DNA of 64,000 nt from Arthrobacter sp. SW1. Lineage in GTDB: Bacteria; Actinomycetota; Actinomycetes; Actinomycetales; Micrococcaceae. A program made the position numbers and the translations under genes. Shown here piece after piece: positions 1 to 8,633 of the stretch. The stretch covers positions 372,001 through 436,000 of the forward strand of contig NZ_MJLT01000045.1 in NCBI RefSeq assembly GCF_001766675.1, written 5' to 3'. Positions within the stretch are counted from its first letter, which is position 1, and each line of letters begins with the position of its first letter. The notes under the pieces are model-generated. The model did no database searches. It saw only the letters and a list, made by a program, of their open reading frames with translations, and was not told the DNA's origin.

Positions 1-344
1 CCGCGGACCAGCAGGCCGGCGGCCAGCAGGGTGAGGGACACCAGGATGGCCTTCTCGACGCCGGTCTTCCGCACCAGCCACGGGGTGGCCAGGCCGGCGA
101 AGGCGAAGCACAGCAGCGGAATGGTCGGCAGGATCGAGGCCACTACCGGGCCGTAGCCGAGGACCGCCTGCAGATCGTGGAACAGTGACGCGGCGCTGGT
201 GATGCCGGCGCGTAGGTTCAGTCCGATCAGGGCAACCGCCACGACGCCGGCGACGACGACGAGCTTGCGTTTGGGGGCGGCAGCGGCGGCGGAAGTCATC
301 GAGGCGGAAGCGGGCAGGGGTTGGGAAGGTATCGAAGTCGCCAT
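1..344 (-). CDS. MFS transporter, CynX/NimT-like (truncated by the window edge)
   Basis: Only the N-terminal 114 or so residues are inside the window; the gene runs off the left end. After a short Ala/Pro-rich cytoplasmic leader comes a first membrane helix, followed by the segment GLNLRAGITSAASLFHDLQ. This resembles the start of CynX/NimT-type major facilitator proteins (cyanate and 2-nitroimidazole transporter family), where an N-L-R-x-x-x-T pattern follows helix 1. A second and third helix follow. The substrate cannot be inferred. The start at 344 is the first ATG after a stop; an internal ATG at 298 would also leave helix 1 intact. The gene lies downstream of the PucR regulator on the same strand, about 96 bp apart, so co-transcription is possible. 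Confidence 0.7.
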   Translation of the reverse strand, partial: MATSIPSQPLPASASMTSAAAAAPKRKLVVVAGVVAVALIGLNLRAGITSAASLFHDLQAVLGYGPVVASILPTIPLLCFAFAGLATPWLVRKTGVEKAILVSLTLLAAGLLVR

Positions 345-400
345 GCTTTAAAGGTTAGACGTTTGACGTTTTCGATGCCGACTTTTGTGGTGAACCTCTC

Positions 401-432
401 CTGGAGGCCTGGAGGCCTGGAGGCCTGGAGGC
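401..432. repeat. Four tandem copies of an 8-bp unit (CTGGAGGC)
   Basis: CTGGAGGC is repeated four times without interruption in the short gap between the PucR gene and the transporter gene. It looks like a slippage-prone simple repeat. It lies roughly 60-90 bp upstream of the transporter start, in a position to affect the leader or promoter. Confidence 0.8.
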
Positions 433-440
433 CGGCAGCT

Positions 441-1883
441 CTACCGTGGCTGGCGGGCACCGAGCCGCTGCACGGCCAAGGCCAGCCAGAGCTGCACCCG
501 GTCCGCGGTCTGCGAGGGGTCGTAGCCGCTCAGCTCGGTGATCTGGGCCAGCCGGTACCGCACGGTGTTCCGGTGCAGGGTCAGTGCTTCGGCCACTGCC
601 GCCACGGAGCCGTTGTGGTTCAGGTAGCTCTCCAGCGTGGCCACCAGCTCGGAACCGTGGGCGGCGTCGAACTTCTGCAGGGGCGTGAGGGCCTCGGCCG
701 CCATGTCCGCCAAGGGGACGTCCTCGCTGGCCAGCAGCAGGGACGTCAGGCTGAGGCGCTCGGGTTCGTTGACGGGCAGGCCGTGCGCCACGGCGTCGCG
801 CGCCTCGAAGTAGCTCCACCGCACGCCGTTGGGCTTCGTGTACGCGCCGCCGATTCCGATCAGCGCATGGATCCCCGCTTCCAGCAGGTGCTCGCTCAGG
901 TCCTTGGCCAGCGCGCTCGCGGAACTGCCGTCGTCGGGCACCACCGTCACCAGGTCCTTCCCGACGACCGCACTCACCGCCCCTTCGAGCGATTGCGGCA
1001 GCGAGGTGCTGCCGAGCTGCTTGTGGTGGGCGCTGGAAACGGCGAGCAGCACCACATTCTTGCGGGTGCTGTTGATCCCGACGCCGGCCAGGCGGCGTGC
1101 TGCCTCGATGGTGTCCAGGGTGCCGTGGATGACGTCGTCCAGTACCTGCCCGGCCAGGGCCCGCTGGCTCTGGCGCTGCTTGACCATGTTGTTCAGTTCC
1201 ACGCTGATGAGGTTCTGCGCGTAGCCGATGATGCCGGTGTCGCCGAAGGGCTGCTTCAACCAGAGCGTGCACGCATCCCGCCGGCCGGTGGGGATGGGGT
1301 AGGAGGACCAGTCCTCGGCGGTCGGTGCCGGCGCGCCCGCCGCGCTGTTGTACAGCTGGGCGCTGAACTGGGTGAGCGCGACGTCGGTGCGCAGCATGCT
1401 GCCCAGTTGCTTGAGCAGTTCGCCCAGGCCGCCGCCGGTGAGCAGCGCGCGGGCCAGGATCTGGTGCCCGGCGATGAGCCGTTCCAGTTTGGAATAGTGG
1501 TCCGCGGACTGGGACTCGGCCACCAGCTTGCCGATGGCAATGAACGGGGTCTCGTACGGGACCTCCACGAGGGGCAGCCCCCAGCGGTTCGCCTCGGCGA
1601 TCAGTGCGGGCGGCACGGAGTCGTGGCTGAGGCCTGTGCCGAAACCGATGCCGACGGCTCCCGCGCGCTGCACCTGGCGCACGAAGCGGCGCTGTTCCGT
1701 GGCTCCGTTGAGCCGCAGCCCGGTGGTCAGGACCAGTTCGCCGCCGTTGAGGAAACGCTGCGGATCTTCCTGTTCCGTCACCGCTACCCAGCGGATGTCG
1801 GAGGTCCACGTGGTCTCCGCGAGGCCCGCTTTCCGGAGGTTCAGGGACGGCACGGCGAGCAGCGCGGAGAGTGACATTGCCAT
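441..1883 (-). CDS. PucR/CdaR-family transcriptional regulator
   Basis: About 480 residues. The N-terminal half matches the purine-catabolism PucR ligand domain (a GGELVLTTG-type motif near residue 50, then a long alpha/beta region). The C-terminus carries the family's HTH_30 domain, with SVAAVAEALTLHRNTVRYRL followed by a helix ending QLWLALAV. Family members are usually activators of purine, polyamine, GABA or aromatic catabolism. The gene is divergent from an aldehyde dehydrogenase/GABA transaminase pair, and two operator-like palindromes lie between them, so it most likely controls that pair and itself. The ATG at 1883 is chosen because the conserved domain begins a few residues later; an ATG at 1904 adds seven residues. 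Confidence 0.85.
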   Translation of the reverse strand: MAMSLSALLAVPSLNLRKAGLAETTWTSDIRWVAVTEQEDPQRFLNGGELVLTTGLRLNGATEQRRFVRQVQRAGAVGIGFGTGLSHDSVPPALIAEANRWGLPLVEVPYETPFIAIGKLVAESQSADHYSKLERLIAGHQILARALLTGGGLGELLKQLGSMLRTDVALTQFSAQLYNSAAGAPAPTAEDWSSYPIPTGRRDACTLWLKQPFGDTGIIGYAQNLISVELNNMVKQRQSQRALAGQVLDDVIHGTLDTIEAARRLAGVGINSTRKNVVLLAVSSAHHKQLGSTSLPQSLEGAVSAVVGKDLVTVVPDDGSSASALAKDLSEHLLEAGIHALIGIGGAYTKPNGVRWSYFEARDAVAHGLPVNEPERLSLTSLLLASEDVPLADMAAEALTPLQKFDAAHGSELVATLESYLNHNGSVAAVAEALTLHRNTVRYRLAQITELSGYDPSQTADRVQLWLALAVQRLGARQPR

Positions 1884-1984
1884 GGAATGAGGATAGCGCG
1901 GCACTGGTCATCCGCACTAAGAGAGGTACCCCCGGGTGTGCAGCTGGCTATTCCGTGGCGGGTGCCGCTGGCTTAGGCTCGAAT

Positions 1985-2017
1985 GTGCTGTAAACAACAC
2001 TGTGCTGCAGACAACAC
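1985..2017. promoter_or_regulatory. Two tandem palindromic operator-like sites
   Basis: GTGCTGTAAACAACAC (1985-2000) and GTGCTGCAGACAACAC (2002-2017) share the form GTGCTG-N4-CAACAC, an inverted repeat with one mismatch, repeated with 17-bp spacing. They sit just upstream of the dehydrogenase ribosome binding site and in front of the divergent PucR gene. They are candidate PucR binding sites. Confidence 0.6.
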
Positions 2018-2044
2018 TTAGACACCGAAAGAGGGTTGTACACC

Positions 2045-3475
2045 GTGGTCCAAACCTTGCAGAACTTCATCAACGGGGAGTTCGTCACGCCGGCGGGTAC
2101 CGAACTGCTGGACGTCGTGAACCCGACGAACGGCGAAGTGGTCGCAAAGTCGCCCGTCTCGGTGTCCGCCGACATCGACGCTGCCATGGACGCGGCCAGC
2201 GAAGCATTCAAGAGCTGGAAGCACGTCACCCCCGGCCAGCGCCAGCTCATGCTGCTCAAGCTCGCCGACGCCGTCGAGGCCAACAGCGACGAACTCGTCG
2301 AGGCCCAGCACCGCAACACCGGCCAGGTGCGCTCCCTGATCGCCTCCGAGGAAGTCGCCGCGGGCGCAGACCAGCTCCGCTTCTTCGCCGGCGCCGCCCG
2401 CCTGCTTGAAGGCAAGTCCGCCGGCGAGTACTTCGAGGGCCACACCTCCTACGTCCGCCGCGAACCGATCGGTGTTGTGGCCCAGGTGGCACCCTGGAAC
2501 TACCCCTTCCTCATGGCCATCTGGAAGATCGGCCCGGCCCTGGCCGCGGGCAACACCGTGGTCCTCAAGCCCTCGGACACCACCCCCGAATCCACCCTGG
2601 TGCTGGCCCGCCTCATTGGCGAGATCTTCCCGTCCGGCGTGGTGAACGTGGTCCTGGGCAACGCCGCCACCGGCAGCCTCATGACCGAGCACAAGGTCCC
2701 CGGCCTGGTGTCCATCACCGGCTCCGTCCGCGCCGGCATCGCCGTGGCTTCCAGCGCAGCCAAGGGCCTCAAGCGCGCTCACCTGGAGCTCGGCGGCAAG
2801 GCACCGGCCATCGTCTTCAAGGACGCCGACATCAAGAAGAGCGCCGCGGCCATCGCCGAATTCGCCTTCTTCAACGCCGGCCAGGACTGTACCGCGATCA
2901 CCCGCGTCCTCATCGAGGAGTCCGTGCACGACGAGGTCGTCGCCGCCATGGTCGAGCACACCAAGACCCTGCAGACCGGTTCGCAGAACGACGAAGACAA
3001 CTACTTCGGCCCGCTCAACAACGTGAACCACTTCAACGCCGTCACCTCCGTGGTGGAAGCCCTCCCGGCACACTGCAGGATCGAAACCGGCGGACACCGC
3101 GCGGGCGAGAAGGGCTTCTTCTTCGAGCCCACCATCATCACCGGTGCCCACCAGGACGACGACATCGTCCAGAAGGAAACCTTCGGTCCGGTCATCACGG
3201 TCCAGAAGTTCACCACCGAGGCCGAAGCCGTTGAGCTGGCGAACGACGTCGAATACGCCCTCGCCTCCAGCGTCTGGACCACGGACCACGGCACCGCCAT
3301 GCGCGTCAGCCGCGACCTGGACTTCGGCGCGGTGTGGATCAACACCCACATCCTCCTGACCGCCGAAATGCCGCACGGCGGCTTCAAGCAGTCCGGCTAC
3401 GGCAAGGACCTCTCCATGTACGGCGTGGAGGACTACACGCGCATCAAGCACGTCATGTCCGCCCTGGACGCTTAA
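2045..3475 (+). CDS. Aldehyde dehydrogenase, gamma-aminobutyraldehyde type
   Basis: NAD(P)-dependent aldehyde dehydrogenase of about 476 residues. Catalytic Cys282 lies in FFNAGQDCTAITR and the general base Glu248 in LELGGKAP. The cofactor loop (PWNYPF, KPSDTTP) and the TGS motif are present. FNAGQDCTA is typical of the PatD/aminobutyraldehyde subgroup, which oxidises 4-aminobutanal to GABA in putrescine breakdown. The downstream GABA transaminase supports this, although succinate semialdehyde is also possible. GTG at 2045 is preferred because GAGGG lies about 9 nt upstream; a TTG at 2036 would sit directly on that ribosome binding site. A repeat element separates it from the transaminase. 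Confidence 0.87.
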   Translation: MVQTLQNFINGEFVTPAGTELLDVVNPTNGEVVAKSPVSVSADIDAAMDAASEAFKSWKHVTPGQRQLMLLKLADAVEANSDELVEAQHRNTGQVRSLIASEEVAAGADQLRFFAGAARLLEGKSAGEYFEGHTSYVRREPIGVVAQVAPWNYPFLMAIWKIGPALAAGNTVVLKPSDTTPESTLVLARLIGEIFPSGVVNVVLGNAATGSLMTEHKVPGLVSITGSVRAGIAVASSAAKGLKRAHLELGGKAPAIVFKDADIKKSAAAIAEFAFFNAGQDCTAITRVLIEESVHDEVVAAMVEHTKTLQTGSQNDEDNYFGPLNNVNHFNAVTSVVEALPAHCRIETGGHRAGEKGFFFEPTIITGAHQDDDIVQKETFGPVITVQKFTTEAEAVELANDVEYALASSVWTTDHGTAMRVSRDLDFGAVWINTHILLTAEMPHGGFKQSGYGKDLSMYGVEDYTRIKHVMSALDA

Positions 3476-3482
3476 CCGCACA

Positions 3483-3636
3483 CCGGTGGTTGAGCCGGTG
3501 GTTGAGCTTGTCGAAACCCGAAACCCGAAACCCCGGATCTCGACAAGCTCGATCACCGGTGACAGGTTCGATCACCGCTGACAAGCTCGATCACCGGAGA
3601 CAAGCTCGATCACCGGTGACAGGTTCGATCACCGCC
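3483..3636. repeat. Dispersed REP-like element with five 19-bp tandem units
   Basis: The left part holds two copies of GGTGGTTGAG, the second continuing as GAGCTTGTCGAAACCC, followed by short GAAACCC repeats. The right part starts with TCGACAAGCTC, the exact complement of GAGCTTGTCGA, so the two can form an 11-bp hairpin. From 3542 there are five tandem 19-bp units of the form GACAAGCTCGATCACCGGT, alternating with a GACAGGTTCGATCACCG variant. A related element lies at 57408-57496. Such sequences recur in Arthrobacter genomes. Confidence 0.85.
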
Positions 3637-3669
3637 AACGCCTCGAAACTCCGCAAAGAAAGAAACATC

Positions 3670-5025
3670 ATGACTGCAACCGCACCTGAACTGACTTACC
3701 GCCTCGAGCAGAAGCGGAACATCGTCGGCACCTTCCCGGGCCCCAAGTCCCAGGAACTGGCCGCGCGCCGCTCCGCCGTGGTGGCTGCCGGCGTCGCTTC
3801 CGGCGTCCCGGTCTACGTTGAAGACGCCGACGGCGGCATCATCCGCGACGTCGACGGCAACTCCTTCATCGACCTCGGCTCCGGCATCGCCGTGACCAGC
3901 GTCGGCGCCTCCGATCCCGCCGTCGTCGCCGCCGTCCAGGAAGCCACCGCGCACTTCACCCACACCTGCTTCATGGTGACCCCCTACGAGGGTTACGTCG
4001 CAGTTGCCGAGCAGCTGAACCGCCTCACCCCGGGCGACCACGAAAAGCGCACCGTGCTGTTCAACTCCGGTGCCGAAGCCGTGGAAAACGCCGTCAAGGT
4101 GGCCCGCCTGGCTACCGGCCGTGACGCCGTCGTCGCCTTCGACCACGCTTACCACGGCCGCACCAACCTGACCATGGCGCTCACCGCCAAGGCCATGCCG
4201 TACAAGACCAACTTCGGCCCGTTCGCGCCCGAGGTCTACCGCATGCCCATGAGCTACCCGTTCCGCGAGGAAAACCCGGAGATCACCGGCGCCGAGGCTG
4301 CCAAGCGCGCCATCCTCGCCATCGAGAAGCAGATCGGCGGCGACCAGGTTGCCGCGATCATCATCGAACCGATCCAGGGCGAGGGCGGCTTCATCGTTCC
4401 CGCCGAAGGCTTCCTGCCGGCCCTGGCTGCCTGGGCCAAGGAAAAGGGCATCGTCTTCATCGCCGATGAGGTCCAGTCCGGTTTCTGCCGCACCGGTGAA
4501 TGGTTCGCCGTCAACCACGAAGGCGTCGTCCCGGACATCATCACCATGGCCAAGGGCATCGCCGGCGGCATGCCGCTGTCCGCCATCACCGGCCGCGCAG
4601 ACCTGCTCGACGCCGTCCACCCGGGTGGCCTCGGCGGCACCTACGGCGGCAACCCGGTTGCCTGTGCCGCAGCACTGGCTGCCATCGGCACCATGGAGCA
4701 GTACGACCTCAACGCCCGCGCCCGCCACATCGAAGAGCTGGCCTTCGGCAAGCTCCGCGAACTCGCTTCGGAAGTTTCCGTGATCGGCGACATCCGCGGC
4801 CGCGGCGCCATGCTGGCCATCGAGCTCGTCCAGGCCGGTTCCAAGGAACCGAACCCGGAGCTGACCAAGGCCGTTGCCGCCGCATGCCTCGCCGAGGGTG
4901 TCATCATTCTCACCTGCGGCACCTACGGCAACGTCATCCGCCTGCTGCCCGCGCTGGTCATCAGCGACGACGTGCTGCTGGACGGCCTTGAGGTCCTGGC
5001 CAAGGCCATCAAGGCCAACGCCTGA
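3670..5025 (+). CDS. gabT: 4-aminobutyrate transaminase
   Basis: Class III PLP-dependent aminotransferase of 451 residues. It transfers the amino group of GABA to 2-oxoglutarate, giving succinate semialdehyde and glutamate. Visible signatures are FNSGAEAVENAVKVAR (cofactor phosphate loop), DHAYHGRTN, IIEPIQGEGGF, the DEVQSGFCRTG stretch, and Lys295 in ITMAKGIAGGMP as the Schiff-base lysine. Length is normal for GabT. The ATG at 3670 follows the weak purine-rich leader AAAGAAAG. It lies downstream of the aminobutyraldehyde dehydrogenase with a repeat element between them, and together they cover aminobutanal to GABA to succinate semialdehyde. A strong hairpin follows the stop codon. Confidence 0.92.
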   Translation: MTATAPELTYRLEQKRNIVGTFPGPKSQELAARRSAVVAAGVASGVPVYVEDADGGIIRDVDGNSFIDLGSGIAVTSVGASDPAVVAAVQEATAHFTHTCFMVTPYEGYVAVAEQLNRLTPGDHEKRTVLFNSGAEAVENAVKVARLATGRDAVVAFDHAYHGRTNLTMALTAKAMPYKTNFGPFAPEVYRMPMSYPFREENPEITGAEAAKRAILAIEKQIGGDQVAAIIIEPIQGEGGFIVPAEGFLPALAAWAKEKGIVFIADEVQSGFCRTGEWFAVNHEGVVPDIITMAKGIAGGMPLSAITGRADLLDAVHPGGLGGTYGGNPVACAAALAAIGTMEQYDLNARARHIEELAFGKLRELASEVSVIGDIRGRGAMLAIELVQAGSKEPNPELTKAVAAACLAEGVIILTCGTYGNVIRLLPALVISDDVLLDGLEVLAKAIKANA

Positions 5026-5065
5026 CCAATAAACCTCCAGACGGACAAAGACGTCTGGCCTCGCA

Positions 5066-5100
5066 AAAGAGCGGACACAGCGATCCTGTGTCCGCTCTTT
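5066..5100. terminator. Bidirectional rho-independent terminator
   Basis: A perfect 15-bp stem, AAAGAGCGGACACAG paired with CTGTGTCCGCTCTTT, has a 5-nt loop and A/T-rich flanks on both sides. It lies between the convergent gabT and polysaccharide lyase genes and can serve both. A smaller stem (CCAGACG/CGTCTGG) lies just before it. Confidence 0.9.
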
Positions 5101-5118
5101 GCGTTAACGCGTTGACGC

Positions 5119-7566
5119 CTATCGCGACAGCACCACCCGCTTCGAGTGCCCGTGGCCGTCCAGGGCGAACTCGAGCGTCAGCGGCGCCGTACCGATCAGC
5201 GTGACTCCCGGATCGGCGTCGACGACGGCGGAGGCCGCCACGCCGTCGAGCGTCACCCGGGCGGTGGGCTGGGTGCGGCTCGGGTCGGAGAGTGCCACCG
5301 TCACCTGGCCGGCTTCCTCGCGGACCGCGAGGGAACAGGGCCCGCTGGTGATCACGCCCTGGACCGCTTGTCCGGCGGGGGTGGCGGCGAAGAAGTTCGC
5401 CAGGGTGAGGGCGTGGCTGCTGTCCCGGATCATCTGGGCCACGGCGTTGTTGGCCAGCACGGTGACCGTGGGTTCGTCCGATTCGGTGAGGGTCACCGAG
5501 TGCTTCGCCCCCGGCAGCACGATGTACGCGTAGCCGCCGCCCTGCGGGTCCTTGCCGTGGCGGTGCGTGATGGTGACATAGTCGCGGGTCTTCGGCTCGT
5601 CGCTGCCGCCGGTGTCCGAGCCGGAGTTGATGGTTTTCCAGTCGCCCATGCGCCGGATGACCTGCAGTTCGATGCCGCCGCTGACGTTTTCGCCCGGCAG
5701 GAACACGTAGCCGCCGTGGCCCATGATGTGGGCGTTGCGCGTGAGCGGGACCGCGGCGCTGCCCGCAGCGAGGACGCGCTGGCGGCTGTCGGTGCGGATT
5801 TCCGGTACGGTGCCGGGAGCGAAGGAACGGTTGTCCACGGTGGTGAACACCTCATGGCCGGAGGCGGAGGTAATGCCGGCGCCCAGACAGACCACCTTGT
5901 CGTCCAGGAAGAACCAGGACTTCCGGGCGCTCAGGGTCTTGTTGAAGTTCAGGTGGTCCATGCCCTGGATTCCCCAGCGGCCCTCCAGCTCGAGTCCGCC
6001 GGCGAAGGCCTGGAACGCCCGCGGGATGCCCGTGCCGTTCGCCGCGCCGCTGGGCCGCGGCTCAGCCGTCACGGTGGTTCCGGGCAGGCGGTAGGGGTCC
6101 ACGGTGGGCCAGAAGTCTGCGCTGTACTGGTCCGGTGCGGCGGGGATGTAGTAGAAGGTCAGCCCGTCGCCCTGGTACCAGCCAAGGTTGTTCTCGAAGT
6201 TGCCCCATTCATAGCGGCCGATCCGCTTCGAGGAGATGTTGACCACCGCGCTGAAGGCCGGGCGATGGTGCACCAGGCGGTCCTGGTCGCCGAAGGCCTT
6301 GGTGTAGACGGGCGCGGGAGCGGCGACGACGGCCGGATCGGCCAGCACGGACGTCACCAGCAGGGACTTGGCAATGCTCTGGCCCGGCAGGCCGTACAGC
6401 GTGAGGCTCGCGCGTTCCAGCCAGCCCTTGACCAGCGAGAGGTAGCGTCCGCGGTAAGGTTCACCGGCGCCCGGGGCCAGCAGCAGGATGGCGGTGAGGG
6501 CGGCCGCCCCGTCCACATAGTCGGGGTTGCGCTGGCGGGATACCGCCCGGCCGCGCACGGCGTCCATCATCCGGCCGTTCCAGATGAACGGTGCGAACGA
6601 GGCCTCGACAGCGTCCAGCACCACCGACTTTTTCGGATCCGTGACGTCCCAGCTGCTGCCGCCCAGGAGGCCCAGGATTTCCGCGATGCCGCCGAGCGTC
6701 ACCACCCCGTAGGTTCCCACGTAGGGCAGGTACGTGTGCTGGACGAAGGAACCGTCCGTGTAGAAGCCGTCGCCGCTGGTGACGTAACCGAACACGCTGT
6801 TGCGGCCGCCGCCCACGGTGTCGCTGAGCGCATCGCGGGCCAGGGCGATCTCGTCCGGACGGCCGTCCAGCATGCCGCGCAGGGCGCAGGAAAGCGCCTT
6901 GTCCGTGCGGTTGGCCCCGGTTTCGGCGAAGCTGCTGCCCTTGCCGCGCCAGTTCGGGTTGGGCGTGAAGTAGCGGGCCGCTGCCATCAGGGCGGTGCGC
7001 AGTTCGGCGGGGACGACGTCGTACAACAGCACCAGGGTATCCGCCGCTTTGCGGGGCACGCCGATCTCCCAGAACCACCAGTTGCCCGCGGCCGGCATGC
7101 CCACCTTGTAGGCCGTGGTGCTGAGGTAGGACAGGGCGGAGACGAGTTCGGACGCAAGGGCGGCGTCGCCGTGCTGGGCGGTGCCGGCGGTGCTGTAGGC
7201 GAGGGCCAGTTCGTAGACGCGGTTGAAGCTCACGCCCATGTTGCCGGTGGCGGCCGCGGCGCTGCCGATTCCGGTCAGCGGCAGGTCGGGCCAGAGCCCG
7301 GAGGTGCCGCTCGGCGCGATCATGGCACTGCGCGTCGCCGCGGCGCCCGCGCTCATGGCGTCCAGGGCCGCGGCAAGTTCAGGCACCGAGGCCGCGCTGC
7401 CGTCGCCGGCCAGCATCAGGCGGCGGCGGGAGATGAGCGCGGCCAGGGGATCTTCGGCGGCTGCCGCGGCGGCGGGTGCCGCGGCCGAAAGGACGGCGGC
7501 CGCGCCCATCAGGCCCAGCAGGGTGCGGCGGTTGAGGTGAAAGCTGTCGGGGGCGAACGGGGACAC
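5119..7566 (-). CDS. Secreted polysaccharide lyase, family 8 (hyaluronate/chondroitin/xanthan lyase)
   Basis: 815 residues with a Tat signal (NRRTLLGLMGAAAVLSAAAPAAA). The N-terminal alpha/alpha toroid contains NWWFWEIGVPR and the catalytic stretch SFVQHTYLPYVGTYG. His277 and Tyr286 have the same 9-residue spacing as the His/Tyr pair of the Streptomyces coelicolor family 8 enzyme. An Arg-rich RGRAVSR loop follows. The beta-sandwich domains occupy the rest. Such enzymes cleave uronic-acid polysaccharides by beta-elimination outside the cell. The exact substrate is not decidable by eye. GTG at 7566 has a good GGAGG upstream. No sugar transporter or unsaturated glucuronyl hydrolase lies nearby, so product uptake would be encoded elsewhere. 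Confidence 0.87.
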   Translation of the reverse strand: MSPFAPDSFHLNRRTLLGLMGAAAVLSAAAPAAAAAAEDPLAALISRRRLMLAGDGSAASVPELAAALDAMSAGAAATRSAMIAPSGTSGLWPDLPLTGIGSAAAATGNMGVSFNRVYELALAYSTAGTAQHGDAALASELVSALSYLSTTAYKVGMPAAGNWWFWEIGVPRKAADTLVLLYDVVPAELRTALMAAARYFTPNPNWRGKGSSFAETGANRTDKALSCALRGMLDGRPDEIALARDALSDTVGGGRNSVFGYVTSGDGFYTDGSFVQHTYLPYVGTYGVVTLGGIAEILGLLGGSSWDVTDPKKSVVLDAVEASFAPFIWNGRMMDAVRGRAVSRQRNPDYVDGAAALTAILLLAPGAGEPYRGRYLSLVKGWLERASLTLYGLPGQSIAKSLLVTSVLADPAVVAAPAPVYTKAFGDQDRLVHHRPAFSAVVNISSKRIGRYEWGNFENNLGWYQGDGLTFYYIPAAPDQYSADFWPTVDPYRLPGTTVTAEPRPSGAANGTGIPRAFQAFAGGLELEGRWGIQGMDHLNFNKTLSARKSWFFLDDKVVCLGAGITSASGHEVFTTVDNRSFAPGTVPEIRTDSRQRVLAAGSAAVPLTRNAHIMGHGGYVFLPGENVSGGIELQVIRRMGDWKTINSGSDTGGSDEPKTRDYVTITHRHGKDPQGGGYAYIVLPGAKHSVTLTESDEPTVTVLANNAVAQMIRDSSHALTLANFFAATPAGQAVQGVITSGPCSLAVREEAGQVTVALSDPSRTQPTARVTLDGVAASAVVDADPGVTLIGTAPLTLEFALDGHGHSKRVVLSR

Positions 7567-7763
7567 GGTTCCTCCAAGGTCGGGAAGGTGATCGGAGTCA
7601 CGTTATGTCCGGATTCTGTGCGCCTTCAATGCAAATGAACAAAAGTGCTCAGCCGTTCCCGCGGCGGTGGAGTCCGGCATGCCGCACTGGGCACGGACCG
7701 GCGGGAACCGTAGAGTTCACTACACATCTGCCGTTGCTGAGCTACCCGAAGAGGGGTATTTAC

Positions 7764-8633
7764 ATGCGATACGTTGTTGGTTATTCGTCCACCGAGCGCG
7801 GCGCCGATGCCGTGGCCCTGGCCGCTTCCCTGGCACGGGCGCAGGACGCGAGCCTGGACATCGTCCACGTGGTCGATCCGCACACACCGTACAAAGGGCT
7901 GTATCCGGAGGGCACCGCCGCGACTCCGGCCGAGCAGGCCATCCTCACCGCCGAGCGGGACAGCCTCGCGTTGGTGCCCGACGGCGTCGAGGCCACCTTC
8001 CGCGCGCTCCCCGCCGAATCGTTCGCCGCGGGCCTGATCGAAGCCGCCGGCGACGACGCCGGGCTGATCGTGGTGGGTGCGGCCAGCAACGGACTGTTCA
8101 AGCGCTTCACGGTGGGCAGCGTGGCCAACGCGCTGCTGCACGCCTCGCCGGTGCCCGTCGCCTTGGCACCGCGCGGCTTCAACCGCACCGAGCCGGTCAC
8201 CCGTTTCACCCTGGCTACCGGGCAGCGCTCCGGCGCCGATGCCGCCATCGGGACCGCGATCGGCGCCGCGAACCGGCGCGGAGTACCGCTGCGGCTGGTC
8301 TCCCTCGTCACCCTCGACGCCGGCACGGACGACAGCGGGGAAGCCGCCAACGCGGCGCACCGGCACGCCAACACGGTCCTGAGCGATGCGGCAGCGCGGC
8401 TGCCGGAGGGCCATGACGTGAGTGTCGCCGTCGCGCACGGACGCAACATCGAGGAAGCGATCGACAGCCTCGACTGGCAGGAAGGCGAGGTGGTGATCAT
8501 CGGTTCGTCACGCCTCGGCGAGAAGAACAAGCTGTTCATCGGCAGCACCGCGAACAAGATCCTGCGCGCCCTGCCGGTCCCCATGGTGGTGGTTCCGCGG
8601 GAGTACGAGCGCGTGGATTCGATGCCGATCTAG
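7764..8633 (+). CDS. Universal stress protein with two tandem Usp domains
   Basis: 289 residues forming two UspA-like domains. The first begins YVVGYSSTERGADAV and carries GLIVVGAASNGLFKRFTVGSVANALLHAS, close to the ATP-binding pattern G-2x-G-9x-G-S/T. The second ends VVIIGSSRLGEKNKLFIGSTANKILRALPVPMVVVP with a similar loop. The protein is probably cytoplasmic and ATP-binding, with a role in dormancy or stress physiology. The ATG at 7764 has GAGGGG 8 nt upstream, and a TAGAGT hexamer further upstream could be a -10 box. Its stop codon overlaps the convergent rarD-like stop codon by 3 nt. Confidence 0.88.
   Translation: MRYVVGYSSTERGADAVALAASLARAQDASLDIVHVVDPHTPYKGLYPEGTAATPAEQAILTAERDSLALVPDGVEATFRALPAESFAAGLIEAAGDDAGLIVVGAASNGLFKRFTVGSVANALLHASPVPVALAPRGFNRTEPVTRFTLATGQRSGADAAIGTAIGAANRRGVPLRLVSLVTLDAGTDDSGEAANAAHRHANTVLSDAAARLPEGHDVSVAVAHGRNIEEAIDSLDWQEGEVVIIGSSRLGEKNKLFIGSTANKILRALPVPMVVVPREYERVDSMPI

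Noticed and set aside
2036..2044. TTG start codon giving three more residues to the aldehyde dehydrogenase
   Set aside because: It would leave only a very short distance to the purine-rich ribosome binding site; GTG at 2045 fits better.
3542..3636. The 19-bp tandem units as an iteron-type replication origin
   Set aside because: No replication initiator gene is nearby, and the unit belongs to a dispersed element found again at 57408.
5146..7638. Long open frame on the opposite strand of the polysaccharide lyase gene
   Set aside because: It mirrors the GC-rich third positions of the real gene, has no recognisable motifs, and is full of Gly/Arg/Val/His runs.
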